Source: Candidatus Zixiibacteriota bacterium (GTDB lineage: Bacteria; Zixibacteria; MSB-5A5; GN15; FEB-12). From it: DNA of 64,000 nt. This document shows, in pieces, positions 35,396-43,843 of this stretch. How positions within the stretch are numbered: the stretch's first letter is position 1; every line of letters starts with the position of its first letter. A model generated the notes under the pieces. That model saw nothing but the letters and a program-made list of their open reading frames with translations. It did no database searches and was not told the DNA's origin. Both the position numbers and the translations under genes were made by a program. The stretch lies in NCBI GenBank assembly GCA_029860345.1, contig JAOUBJ010000012.1, positions 93,690-157,689 of the forward strand, read 5' to 3'.

Positions 35396-36349
35396 ATGGA
35401 GTTGCTCGACCGATTTTTCTCCGGAGATATCCGGGCACTGTCGCGCCTGATCACTCAGGTTGAGAATCGCCGGGAGGGGTTTCGCAAGCTGCTGGGCGAC
35501 CTGTCGAAAAAAACCGGCCGGGCCATAAAAATCGGCGTTACGGGACCGCCCGGCGCAGGTAAGTCCACTTTGGTCTACTGTCTGACCTCCCTGCTTTCAG
35601 GTGCGGGCACCAAAGTAGGAATCGTTGCCGTCGACCCATCGTCGCCCTTCACCGGTGGAGCCCTGTTGGGAGATCGCGTCCGCATGGGCGAGCTACCCTC
35701 AGACGGCCGAGTGTATTTTCGGTCGATGGCCTCACGTGGCGCCACCGGCGGATTGTCGTCGGCTACCGATAACGTGTCGATGGTGCTGGATGCATTTGGA
35801 TTCGACATTATCCTGATCGAGACGGTAGGCGTGGGCCAGGTCGAACTTGATATTGTCGATGCCTGTGACACGGTCGTGGTGGTAGTTGTGCCGGAGTCCG
35901 GCGATGCCGTGCAGACCATGAAAGCCGGACTGATGGAAGTGGCCGACATAATGGTGGTCAACAAGGCGGATCGTCAGGGTGCCGAAAGTTTGGCCGTCGA
36001 ACTGAAGCACGCGCTACATCTTAGAACATCAACTCAAGATGCTTGGGAGACGAAAGTGGTGACTACTCAGGCGAATCAATCTATCGGTATCGAGAAGTTG
36101 CATCAACGCATCAGAGAGCACCTTGAGTTCATAAAGGCCAACGATCATTTTGATCGGCATCGACGATTGCAGGTTCAGAAGAAGATACTGGCTATTCTGA
36201 GTCACCGCTTTCGTCGGGAGTTTATTGACCGTTTGGCTGAGCAAGTAGATTTTGATCAGATCGTCGATGATGTCTATCGCGGGCGCTCGGACCCCTACCT
36301 GGTGGCCGACGAATTGTATCAGACGTACGCTCGGTCACATCCTTCGTGA
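35396..36349 (+). CDS. meaB: Methylmalonyl-CoA mutase-associated GTPase MeaB
   Basis: A 317-residue G3E-type GTPase (MeaB/ArgK). Walker A GVTGPPGAGKSTLVYCL (about 47-63); AVDPSSPFTGGALLGDRVRM; the switch region FRSMASRGATGGLS; LIETVGVGQVELDIVDACDT (Walker B); base recognition by VVNKADRQGAE (NKxD). It protects and reloads the B12 cofactor of methylmalonyl-CoA mutase. No mutase gene is in the window. It starts 2 bp after recJ and may be translationally coupled. Confidence 0.93.
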   Translation: MELLDRFFSGDIRALSRLITQVENRREGFRKLLGDLSKKTGRAIKIGVTGPPGAGKSTLVYCLTSLLSGAGTKVGIVAVDPSSPFTGGALLGDRVRMGELPSDGRVYFRSMASRGATGGLSSATDNVSMVLDAFGFDIILIETVGVGQVELDIVDACDTVVVVVVPESGDAVQTMKAGLMEVADIMVVNKADRQGAESLAVELKHALHLRTSTQDAWETKVVTTQANQSIGIEKLHQRIREHLEFIKANDHFDRHRRLQVQKKILAILSHRFRREFIDRLAEQVDFDQIVDDVYRGRSDPYLVADELYQTYARSHPS

Positions 36350-36385
36350 CCGGGGACCTCTTTTCTTAACGATTAGTCGGTAGAG

Positions 36386-37258
36386 TTAGTAAGTTGACAG
36401 ACCGGCACCTGTCATGGCGGGATTGTCTGCGCATTGACGAAGGCAGACATAAACAGCGAAAGCCTCACGGCCACACTCAAACAGCAGTACCTGAACCGGC
36501 AGCGTATCATTCTCGGCAATCCGACCTGTGGCTACTCGGCATACTTCGGGAAGAGAGATTTCAACCGACTTGTCCTGCTCCGACATGATTGTCTTGACCT
36601 TGCCTGATATCTGGTTGATAATCTCGCCGACACCATCCGGTAAATCTCTGTCGGAGACGGCACCTTCGTCACAACAAGCCATTTGTGCCGACAACCGCCG
36701 AGCCAACAAGGTCGACAGGCCAACCGCGAGGCATCCTTGGAGGTGTCCGGATAGCGGCATGAGGGCGCAGACCTCACCCGACAGATGATACTCTTTCCTG
36801 GCATAGTTTCCCGTTTGAACGATTTCGACTCCGGCTATTTGTCCCACAACCAATCGCGTCGCCTGAGCTATGACTTGAAGGATATCTTCATCCGGAGAAC
36901 TCTCCACGCCCACCTTAGTCAGGGCACGTTGGATTTGCCTTCGGACTTGATCGTCATCAAAAGGCGATATCAACATAGTGCAGCTATGATCGATGGGCGT
37001 ATGTTGACGGTCCAGATCAGTCTGGTCGAGGCTGATAACAATCGGAATATCGCGATACCCGACCAGCGACTTAAACCGCACCATGTTTCTCTTGTGCGAA
37101 CCGGGGTCGGACCGTTTTTCGATTATCACCAGAGCGCAGTCATCAAGATCGAACGCCTGGCTGCGTTCGATTGCTTCGAAACGGTACTCGTCGGAGAGAA
37201 TCCGTCTCAATTGGTCGGCCCGCTCTAAGTTTTCGCCTATGTATACCAGTTTCTTCAC
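36386..37258 (-). CDS. Pseudo-receiver fused to a CheX-like domain
   Basis: A 290-residue protein with a GTG start at 37258. The N-terminal 120 residues have a receiver-like fold (MKKLVYIGENLERADQLRRIL, IPIVISLDQTD, SPFDDDQVRRQIQ). The usual phosphorylation pocket is missing: GEN instead of DD, and IIEKR where the Asp should be. The C-terminal part (about 130-290) resembles CheX/CheC phosphatases: LSGHLQGCLAVGLS, then the E-x-x-N core in GVGEIINQISGKVKTIM, then SLPEV. CheX dephosphorylates CheY. It lies 58 bp after a CheY-like gene on the same strand, a plausible partner. No flagellar or other chemotaxis genes are visible. Confidence 0.75.
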   Translation of the reverse strand: MKKLVYIGENLERADQLRRILSDEYRFEAIERSQAFDLDDCALVIIEKRSDPGSHKRNMVRFKSLVGYRDIPIVISLDQTDLDRQHTPIDHSCTMLISPFDDDQVRRQIQRALTKVGVESSPDEDILQVIAQATRLVVGQIAGVEIVQTGNYARKEYHLSGEVCALMPLSGHLQGCLAVGLSTLLARRLSAQMACCDEGAVSDRDLPDGVGEIINQISGKVKTIMSEQDKSVEISLPEVCRVATGRIAENDTLPVQVLLFECGREAFAVYVCLRQCADNPAMTGAGLSTY

Positions 37259-37316
37259 GATGGCTCTGATTGTCAGAGCTGTCGCCGAGTCATCCGATGG
37301 CAGCTTTGAACCAGCG

Positions 37317-37703
37317 CTATTGTTTCGGGACAGCTTTGAAGTTGGTCAATTCGTTGATTTGTCTGGCCATGTCCTCAGGCTTGAACGGCTTGACCAGATA
37401 TGAGTTCGCCCCGGCTTTGATCGCCTTAATGACATCTTCTTCGGCACCGTCGGAGGTGGCCATTAGTACGGGGATATGGGCGCAGTCATTCTGCGAACGG
37501 ATTTTGCACAGTACTTCGTAGCCGTCCATCAACGGCATATTCCAGTCGAGAATGACCAGCGCTATGTCACGTTCGTTTTTTCTGAGTTTGGCCAGTGCCT
37601 CGGCGCCGTTCTCTGCTTCGATAGGCTTGAACCCCTGGTCGGTGACGATTTTGGCAATGCCGCGACGGATGAGGGCCGAGTCTTCTGCAATCAGTATTTT
37701 CAT
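37317..37703 (-). CDS. CheY-like single-domain response regulator
   Basis: A 128-residue receiver domain. Acidic pocket IAEDSAL, phosphorylation Asp in LVILDWNMPLMDGYEVL, the Thr/Ser site MATSDGAEEDV and the Lys in YLVKPFKPEDM are all present, so it can be phosphorylated. No output domain. AAGGGAG lies 6 nt before the ATG. It is encoded just upstream of the pseudo-receiver/CheX protein, suggesting a signal/phosphatase pair. Confidence 0.92.
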   Translation of the reverse strand: MKILIAEDSALIRRGIAKIVTDQGFKPIEAENGAEALAKLRKNERDIALVILDWNMPLMDGYEVLCKIRSQNDCAHIPVLMATSDGAEEDVIKAIKAGANSYLVKPFKPEDMARQINELTNFKAVPKQ

Positions 37704-37827
37704 TGTTGCTCCCTTGAAGCTTCTGTTTGCCTCTACTATCGGCAGATTTCAGGCATAAGTGAGCAGGGTCAGCTTGCTCGAAACGGGGAGTTAGCAAGTA
37801 GGGTGGGTCCGTCTTCGGAGCCGCCGA

Positions 37828-38271
37828 TTAGGTTGCATCCACGATCATCTCAACGACCCACCAAACGCCCTCGATAATCACCTGTCCGACACCGTCCACC
37901 ACCAAATCAGCACCGGTCCCGACGGCTCCCGACGCGTCGGCCGAGTGACTTCGTTGTACAGATGATCTAATCTGCTCAAGTTCGCCCGGGTCAAAAAACA
38001 TCCCCTTGCAGGCCGAACACCAATCAATCTCGCTGTTACCATACTTAGCTCGGGATAGATGTTGGTAACGACAGGTGGGACACGGGAGCCCGGTGGCTAC
38101 CCCACCCTTTTCGAGAACAGCCCAAAGCTGTGTTGACTTGTCAAGCTGTGACTTTATCTCGGCCAACTCCAACCACGTTCCGCTGCATCTGTGGCATTGC
38201 TTGACGGAAAGATCACTTATCCCGAGATTGCTCATAGGTCCGGAGCATTTTGGACAAACGATCTCAGACAT
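37828..38271 (-). CDS. TFIIB-type zinc-ribbon protein
   Basis: A 147-residue protein with two zinc ribbons. The first is VCPKCSGPM paired with CHRCSGTWLELAEI; the second is LPCPTCRY paired with WCSACKGMFFDPGELEQI. This is the zf-TFIIB (COG3809-like) pattern, in which W/F-L/F-D-x-G/A-E-L follows the second CxxC. The C-terminal 40 residues contain a Gly/Val-rich hydrophobic stretch. Function unknown; these proteins are often bound to other domains. It starts 1-2 bp after nnrD and is probably coupled to it. Confidence 0.8.
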   Translation of the reverse strand: MSEIVCPKCSGPMSNLGISDLSVKQCHRCSGTWLELAEIKSQLDKSTQLWAVLEKGGVATGLPCPTCRYQHLSRAKYGNSEIDWCSACKGMFFDPGELEQIRSSVQRSHSADASGAVGTGADLVVDGVGQVIIEGVWWVVEMIVDAT

Positions 38272-38272
38272 T

Positions 38273-39820
38273 TCAGCAGCCGAGGGTCTCGTAAGCCTCG
38301 CTTAGATACTCAATCAGATCACCGGCGATAACAGAACGCTCTGTCAATTGATCGGCTGCCAGATCACCGGCCAAACCATGGACAAAAACACCGATCAAAG
38401 TAGCCTCGATAGCTCTCACGCCCTGAGCCAGAAACGATCCGATCACACCGGTGAGAACGTCACCGGAGCCGCCGGTAGCCATACCTGAGTTACCGGTCGG
38501 ATTGAGAAAACTCTCGCCATTGGGACCTGCGACGATAGTGGGGCTACCTTTGAGGACAAGAATCACCCGGTGTTCGGTTGCAAACTGTTGGCCCGTTTGG
38601 ATTCTTTCGTGAATGTCTTCGGGTAAGACGTCAAGGCCGGCCAGTCGACAGAACTCGCCCGGGTGCGGCGTGAGTATCGGAGGTACGTTTTTCTTAGCAA
38701 GAACATCCAGATGGCCGACGAGGGCGTTGAGTCCATCGGCATCGACCACCAGTGGTTGTTCAAGGCTTGAAACAAATCTCCTGATCAATTCGGACGTTTC
38801 ATGATGCGTGCCGACACCCGGTCCGACGGCAACGGCATCATGCTGGGAGGCCAGCTTACGTACTTCACCCAGCCCGCGCAGAGCCAAAGCGCCTTTCCTG
38901 GCCACATCGGGCAGCGGCCAGGTGGTGGCCTCCAGCACCGAAGATGCGATCAACGGCAGGGCGGTGTGGGGACAACCCACCTTCGCCATACCGCAACCTG
39001 AGCGCAAGGCGCTCTTTGCCGCCATGGCCGCCGCACCGGTCATGCCGACCGATCCTGCCAACAGAAAAAGTTTTCCGAAGTCGCCTTTATGACCGTTCGG
39101 CTTGCGTTCAGGGATCAGGCTCGCAACCCGGTCGGGTGTGATAAGGTCCGTCTTCAGATCGAGACTATCCACCACTCCATCAGGGATACCTATCGGCACG
39201 GTTATAACCGCCCCGGCCAACTCCCGCCCCGGTGTTACAAACAGACCATATTTGGGAAGAGCCAGCGTGCAGGTATAGTCGGCCCGAACAGCGACACCGT
39301 CGTGCTGTCCATTATCGGCGTTGAGTCCGGAAGGCAGGTCGATGGCGATGGTGCATTGGGGTTGAATATTGATATAGTCGATCAACTCAGCCGCCTGACC
39401 GCGCGGCGCGCCGGTGAATCCGGTACCGAAGATAGCATCTATGATGTAGTTGGTGTCAAGCTCTGCAGGCAATTGATCGATTGAGTTGAGCTCGTGCATA
39501 TCGACTCCGACGCCGGCCGCACGGTCAAAATTCAGGCGGGCATCTGCAGGTAACTTGTCCAGCGGACCAAGGAAATAGACGACAACCTTGGCCCCCGCCT
39601 GATAGAGACATCGACCAACGACAAAGCCGTCCCCGCCGTTGTTGCCTTTCCCGCAAAATACGGTAACGGTATCACCGGAAGATGCATCGATCACCAGGCT
39701 GTTGAGCTTATCAGCGATACCGCGCCCGGCGTTCTCCATCAGTTGATCGCCGGGGATACCTTGATTGTCGATAGTTTCGCGGTCAATCGACCGCATTTGC
39801 TCGGCCGTGACGAGCTTCAT
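38273..39820 (-). CDS. nnrD: Bifunctional NAD(P)H-hydrate epimerase/dehydratase
   Basis: A 515-residue fusion that repairs hydrated NAD(P)H. The N-terminal YjeF_N epimerase domain (about 1-215) has VFCGKGNNGGDGFVVGRCL and the AIDLPSGLNADNG loop. The C-terminal carbohydrate-kinase-like dehydratase (about 225-515) has GHKGDFGKLFLLAGSVGMTGAA, GPGVGTH, LTPHPGEFCRLAG and TGGSGDVLTGVIGSFLAQG. Length matches the family (about 500). AAGGATG precedes the ATG. It lies 17 bp after lon, so the two are likely in one operon. Confidence 0.95.
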   Translation of the reverse strand: MKLVTAEQMRSIDRETIDNQGIPGDQLMENAGRGIADKLNSLVIDASSGDTVTVFCGKGNNGGDGFVVGRCLYQAGAKVVVYFLGPLDKLPADARLNFDRAAGVGVDMHELNSIDQLPAELDTNYIIDAIFGTGFTGAPRGQAAELIDYINIQPQCTIAIDLPSGLNADNGQHDGVAVRADYTCTLALPKYGLFVTPGRELAGAVITVPIGIPDGVVDSLDLKTDLITPDRVASLIPERKPNGHKGDFGKLFLLAGSVGMTGAAAMAAKSALRSGCGMAKVGCPHTALPLIASSVLEATTWPLPDVARKGALALRGLGEVRKLASQHDAVAVGPGVGTHHETSELIRRFVSSLEQPLVVDADGLNALVGHLDVLAKKNVPPILTPHPGEFCRLAGLDVLPEDIHERIQTGQQFATEHRVILVLKGSPTIVAGPNGESFLNPTGNSGMATGGSGDVLTGVIGSFLAQGVRAIEATLIGVFVHGLAGDLAADQLTERSVIAGDLIEYLSEAYETLGC

Positions 39821-39837
39821 GAATCATCCTTGATTCT

Positions 39838-42231
39838 TTATGGTCGACTCTTTTTCTTGCGCCGGGCGGCGGGAGTTGAGTCTTTCGTAGTCGCACTTTC
39901 CAATGCAAACTTGACAGCCGGTAATGCTTCGGCGAAGAATTTAAGTTTTACAGCCTTTTTTATTTCCGGCGGCAACTCCGATGAATCTTTGCGGTTTTCT
40001 TCCGGCAGCAGTACTGTTTCGACACCTGCTCGATAGGCGGCCAGGAGTTTTTCTTTGAGTCCACCGATCGGCAACAGTTGCCCGCGCAGTGTGATCTCAC
40101 CGGTCATGGCCAGACATGGCTTGACCGCTCGATTGGTGAAAAGCGAAGCCACCGCAACCAACATGGCAATCCCTGCCGATGGTCCGTCCTTGGGGGTTGC
40201 GCCCGACGGCACATGGATGTGAATCTCCCGAGTGTTGAACAGTTCATCGGCAATGTTAAACATGGCCGCGTTGGACCTCAGGAAGGACAGTGCGGCGTGG
40301 GCCGACTCTTTCATGACGTCGCCGAGATGCCCGGTCAGAGTCATCTCTCGCTTGCCGGGCATTGACGTGGCTTCTACGAACAGTAATTCGCCACCGACCG
40401 CCGTATAGGCCAGCCCCGGCACGACCCCTATTTTTCCCTGGCGGGCCAGGGCCTCACGGATAAACCGTTTTGGTCCCAGGAGCTTGCCGATCGCTTTGTC
40501 GTCGACGGTGATTTTTTTCTTGTAGCCGGATGCCACCCGACGGGCCACCTTGCGAGACACAGCGGCGATTTCGCGTTCCAGATTGCGAAGTCCGGCCTCA
40601 CGCGTGTAACCGTCGATGATTGCCTGAACCGCTTTGTCGGAAATGCTCAGTTGCAAGGGACTGAGACCGTGGTTGTCCAGTTGTTTAGGAATTAGGTGAA
40701 TCCGCGAGATAGCCAGTTTCTCAATGTCGGTGTAGCCCGGCAGGCGTATGATCTCCATGCGATCACGAAGCACGGCCGGGATTGGATCGAGCCAGTTGGC
40801 CGTGGTGATGAACATGATCTTAGAAAGATCGAACGGCAGTTCGAGATAGTGATCGGAGAACGAATCGTTTTGCTCCGGGTCCAACACCTCAAGCAAGGCC
40901 GAAGAAGGGTCGCCGCGGAAATCCGAGCCCAGCTTGTCGACCTCGTCGAGCATTATAACCGGGTTGTTGGAGCCGCAACGTTTGATCAACTGAATTACAC
41001 GGCCCGGCATGGCGCCGATATAGGTGCGCCGGTGACCGCGAATCTCCGCCTCATCACGCATGCCGCCAAGCGACACGCGACCGAACTTGCGCCCCATAGA
41101 CCGAGCGATCGATTTGCCCAGGGAAGTCTTGCCGACGCCGGGCGGTCCCACGAAACAAAGGATAGGTCCTTTTACATCACTCTTGAGTTTACGGACGGCC
41201 AGATGCTCCAGGATGCGATCCTTGACTTTTTCGAGGTCGTGGTGATCCTCATCGAGCACTTTCTTGGCCTCTTTCAGATCGAGTTTGTCATCGGTGCTAC
41301 TGCTCCAGGGCAAGGTGACCAGCCAGTCGATGTAAGTGCGCGAGACCGTGTACTCAGCCGATGACGGGGCCATGTGTGAGAGCCGATCAAGTTCTTTGCG
41401 TGCCACCTGCTCGGCATGGTCGGGCATTCCGGCCGAGGCGATTTTGATCTCGAATTCATCGACATCCGACTTGTCATCGCCGTCGCCAAGCTCCTTTTTT
41501 ATCGCCTTGAGTTGTTCGCGCAAAATGTAGTCACGCTGCGATTTGCCCAGTTCGTTGGCCGCTTGAGCTTGGATCTTACGCGACAGAGCGAGAACTTCCA
41601 ACTCCTTGTTCAGAGCCTGATAAAGTCGTTCCATCCGCCTGAACACGTTCAGCTGACACAGCAACCGTTGTTTCTCAGCCAGCGGGATGTTCAAGCTGGA
41701 AGCCACGAAGTCGGTCAACTTCGAGGGCGTGTCTTGATTGATCGCGGAAACATGAAACTCTTCGGTCAGATAAGGCGCCAGTTCCGTCAGGCTCTTGATA
41801 TGTTCAAGAAGGTTGCGCTGAAGCGCTTCGGTCTTGACCGGCTGATCGACGATTTCGTCAAGCTCTTCCACCTTGGCCATGAGGTGAGGCTCAGAAGAAA
41901 CGAACTTCTTGATTTTTATGCGCGAGAGACCCTGAATCAAAAAGCGCACGCTGCCGTCGGGGAAACGCAGCATTTTGAGAATATTACCGGCCGTTCCGAC
42001 GTTATGAAGGTCATCCGGTCCTGGGTTTTCCTGTTCCAGGTCTTTCTGCAAAAACAACCCAATGCGTGCGCCGCGCATAAGTGTTTCGTCCAGCATGCGC
42101 GTCTGGTCGGCATCCTGGATCATCAACGGGACCACCAGGTATGGATATACGACGGTGCCTCTCAGCGGCAGGATCGATAACACCTGCGTATCCGTTGCTT
42201 CTTTCTCCGGCTTGTCTACTACACTTATCAA
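39838..42231 (-). CDS. lon: ATP-dependent protease Lon
   Basis: A 797-residue protease of normal length, TTG start with GAGG about 6 nt upstream. The N-domain opens [21 protein letters not shown]. The AAA+ module has [22 protein letters not shown] (Walker A), [10 protein letters not shown] (Walker B) and the sensor motifs. The proteolytic domain (about 590-780) has [15 protein letters not shown] with the catalytic Ser and [23 protein letters not shown] with the Lys. It degrades misfolded and regulatory proteins in the cytoplasm. nnrD and the zinc-ribbon gene follow. Confidence 0.97.
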   Translation of the reverse strand: MISVVDKPEKEATDTQVLSILPLRGTVVYPYLVVPLMIQDADQTRMLDETLMRGARIGLFLQKDLEQENPGPDDLHNVGTAGNILKMLRFPDGSVRFLIQGLSRIKIKKFVSSEPHLMAKVEELDEIVDQPVKTEALQRNLLEHIKSLTELAPYLTEEFHVSAINQDTPSKLTDFVASSLNIPLAEKQRLLCQLNVFRRMERLYQALNKELEVLALSRKIQAQAANELGKSQRDYILREQLKAIKKELGDGDDKSDVDEFEIKIASAGMPDHAEQVARKELDRLSHMAPSSAEYTVSRTYIDWLVTLPWSSSTDDKLDLKEAKKVLDEDHHDLEKVKDRILEHLAVRKLKSDVKGPILCFVGPPGVGKTSLGKSIARSMGRKFGRVSLGGMRDEAEIRGHRRTYIGAMPGRVIQLIKRCGSNNPVIMLDEVDKLGSDFRGDPSSALLEVLDPEQNDSFSDHYLELPFDLSKIMFITTANWLDPIPAVLRDRMEIIRLPGYTDIEKLAISRIHLIPKQLDNHGLSPLQLSISDKAVQAIIDGYTREAGLRNLEREIAAVSRKVARRVASGYKKKITVDDKAIGKLLGPKRFIREALARQGKIGVVPGLAYTAVGGELLFVEATSMPGKREMTLTGHLGDVMKESAHAALSFLRSNAAMFNIADELFNTREIHIHVPSGATPKDGPSAGIAMLVAVASLFTNRAVKPCLAMTGEITLRGQLLPIGGLKEKLLAAYRAGVETVLLPEENRKDSSELPPEIKKAVKLKFFAEALPAVKFALESATTKDSTPAARRKKKSRP

Positions 42232-42525
42232 ATCAGCCTCGCATTCGTTTCGTTGCCATTGCCGTGCCTTTAGTACGATATCGGCAGGTCTGCTCAGATT
42301 TTGAACACAGCGGTGTTGGTCGGGTTCCCTGTGTTTTTCGCACGCGGTGTCGAGCCACCCCGTTCGACACCGAACTCCCTATCGAATAGCCGTCAGGCGA
42401 GTCGCCTGACAGCACCCGCAGGGCAGGGTCTCGCACGTGGTGTTGGGCGACCCCGCCCGACACAGGCAAGCCGACCCATGAATAGGCTTTATCCGCTTTG
42501 CATGCCATCACAGCATGAATTCTCC
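42232..42525. repeat. Mosaic repeats between ychF and lon
   Basis: About 290 bp. GTCAGGCGAGTCGCCTGAC (42392-42410) and GTGTTGGGCGACCCCGCCC (about 42440), reverse-oriented relatives of modules at 11.7 kb, are visible. The lon ribosome site is in the first 10 bp. No gene. Confidence 0.5.
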
Positions 42526-43578
42526 TCAGACATTGAATCGAAACAGAATCACATCGCCGTCCTGGACGATGTAGTCTTTGCCTTCCAGTCTTGTTTTGCC
42601 GGCCGCTTTAAGTGCGGCCGGAGTTTTGTACGCTACATAGTCGTCGAACGGCGTTACTTCGGCGCGAATGAAACCACGCTCAATGTCGGTATGAATAGCC
42701 CCGGCTGCCCGGTGCGCAATCGTACCTTTGGTGATAGTCCAGGCGCGCACATCCGGTTTGCCGGTGGTGAGAAACGAAATCAGACCCAAAAGCGCATACG
42801 ATTTGTGTATCACCTTATCCATGGCCGATGATGTCACGCCCATGTCCTCAAAGAAGGCTTGCTGCTCTTCGGGCGGGAGTGTGGCCAGGTCCATCTGAAG
42901 TTTGCCGCAGAGCGTGGCCAGTTCGCGCTTGCCCGGCTCGATCACATGTTTGTACTGATTGTAAATCTCATTCTGTTTGGGCAGGTCTTCTTCGGCGATA
43001 TTGAGCATTATCAGAATCGGCTTGTGCGACAGGAATTGGTAATTGCGGAGAAACCGAGCCTCGACGTCGTTTGACTCAAGGTGCAGGAGCGCTTTGTCGT
43101 CCTCCAACAAATCAAGACACTTTTGCAACAGGTCCAGCTCCGTCTGAATTGTCTTGTCACCGGTGAGGGTCATCTTCTTGGTTTTGTTGGCGAGATTGTT
43201 TTCCACCACCACTTGATCAGCCAGCATCATCTCGTCATAGAGGTTTTGGATATACTTTTCGGGGTCGGCATCAGGCGAAAAAGCATCGATCACCATAATC
43301 AGCGCATCGACATCGCGCAGGTCGTTGGTGACTTTCAACTCAGAACCCTTTTTCCCCTCTCCGGTAAAGCCCGGGGCGTCAAGGAACTCGATTTCGGCGT
43401 AGGTCATCTTGTCCGGTTGCGCCAGTTCGGCCAGCCGGTCGACCCGTTCATCGGGTACTTTGATGATCGCGCGGTGCGACGCTTGCGAGTAATCGCCGAC
43501 CGCCTCATGCTGTCCGGCGGCGGCGTTGAAAACGGTTGTCTTGCCGCACTGCGGTTTGCCTATGATACCCAGTTTCAT
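42526..43578 (-). CDS. ychF: Redox-regulated ATPase YchF
   Basis: A 350-residue Obg-family ATPase. It starts MKLGIIGKPQCGKTTVFNAAAG: the P-loop is GKPQCGKT. Then FLDAPGF (where many members have VDIAG), ALIMVIDAF, and a G4 region LIMLNIAEEDLPK with NxxE in place of NKxD, which is why YchF binds ATP. The C-terminal TGS domain contains FLTTGKPDVRAWTITKGT and FIRAEVTPFDDY. It is associated with ribosomes and oxidative-stress control. The ATG at 43578 gives the family N-terminus but has no ribosome site; a possible -10 (TGTACT) lies 8 nt upstream. Confidence 0.92.
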   Translation of the reverse strand: MKLGIIGKPQCGKTTVFNAAAGQHEAVGDYSQASHRAIIKVPDERVDRLAELAQPDKMTYAEIEFLDAPGFTGEGKKGSELKVTNDLRDVDALIMVIDAFSPDADPEKYIQNLYDEMMLADQVVVENNLANKTKKMTLTGDKTIQTELDLLQKCLDLLEDDKALLHLESNDVEARFLRNYQFLSHKPILIMLNIAEEDLPKQNEIYNQYKHVIEPGKRELATLCGKLQMDLATLPPEEQQAFFEDMGVTSSAMDKVIHKSYALLGLISFLTTGKPDVRAWTITKGTIAHRAAGAIHTDIERGFIRAEVTPFDDYVAYKTPAALKAAGKTRLEGKDYIVQDGDVILFRFNV

Positions 43579-43596
43579 GCCGGGAAAGTACACCAA

Positions 43597-43843
43597 GCAG
43601 TGGGTGATAGCAAGGAAGATGTTGGGGGGGAGCCGTCAGCCATGGGTGGCCGTCTCAGCTAAAACTGTAGGTCGAAACCCCTGACCCGAAGGGGTCGCGA
43701 AGCGGGGTTTCGACCTACAAGAGTTCATGGTTCGACTCCGCTCACCATGAGGTTGTTGAGCGTGTAGCGCATGAGAGCCATTTATGGCCGCGTAGCGCAT
43801 GAGAGCCATTTATGGCCGCGAAGAGCAAAAAAGTGGCTTGCCA
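43597..43843. repeat. Mosaic repeats with a 28-bp tandem duplication
   Basis: It includes GTCGAAACCCCTGACCCGAAG and a reverse partner GGGGTTTCGAC (about 43672-43715), a GACTCCGCTCACCATGAGG module (about 43735), and two adjacent 28-bp copies (43764-43791, 43792-43819) of GTAGCGCATGAGAGCCATTT plus ATGGCCGC. The GCCATTTATGGC palindrome in them also occurs near 28310, 28540, 57770 and 60560. Confidence 0.6.
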
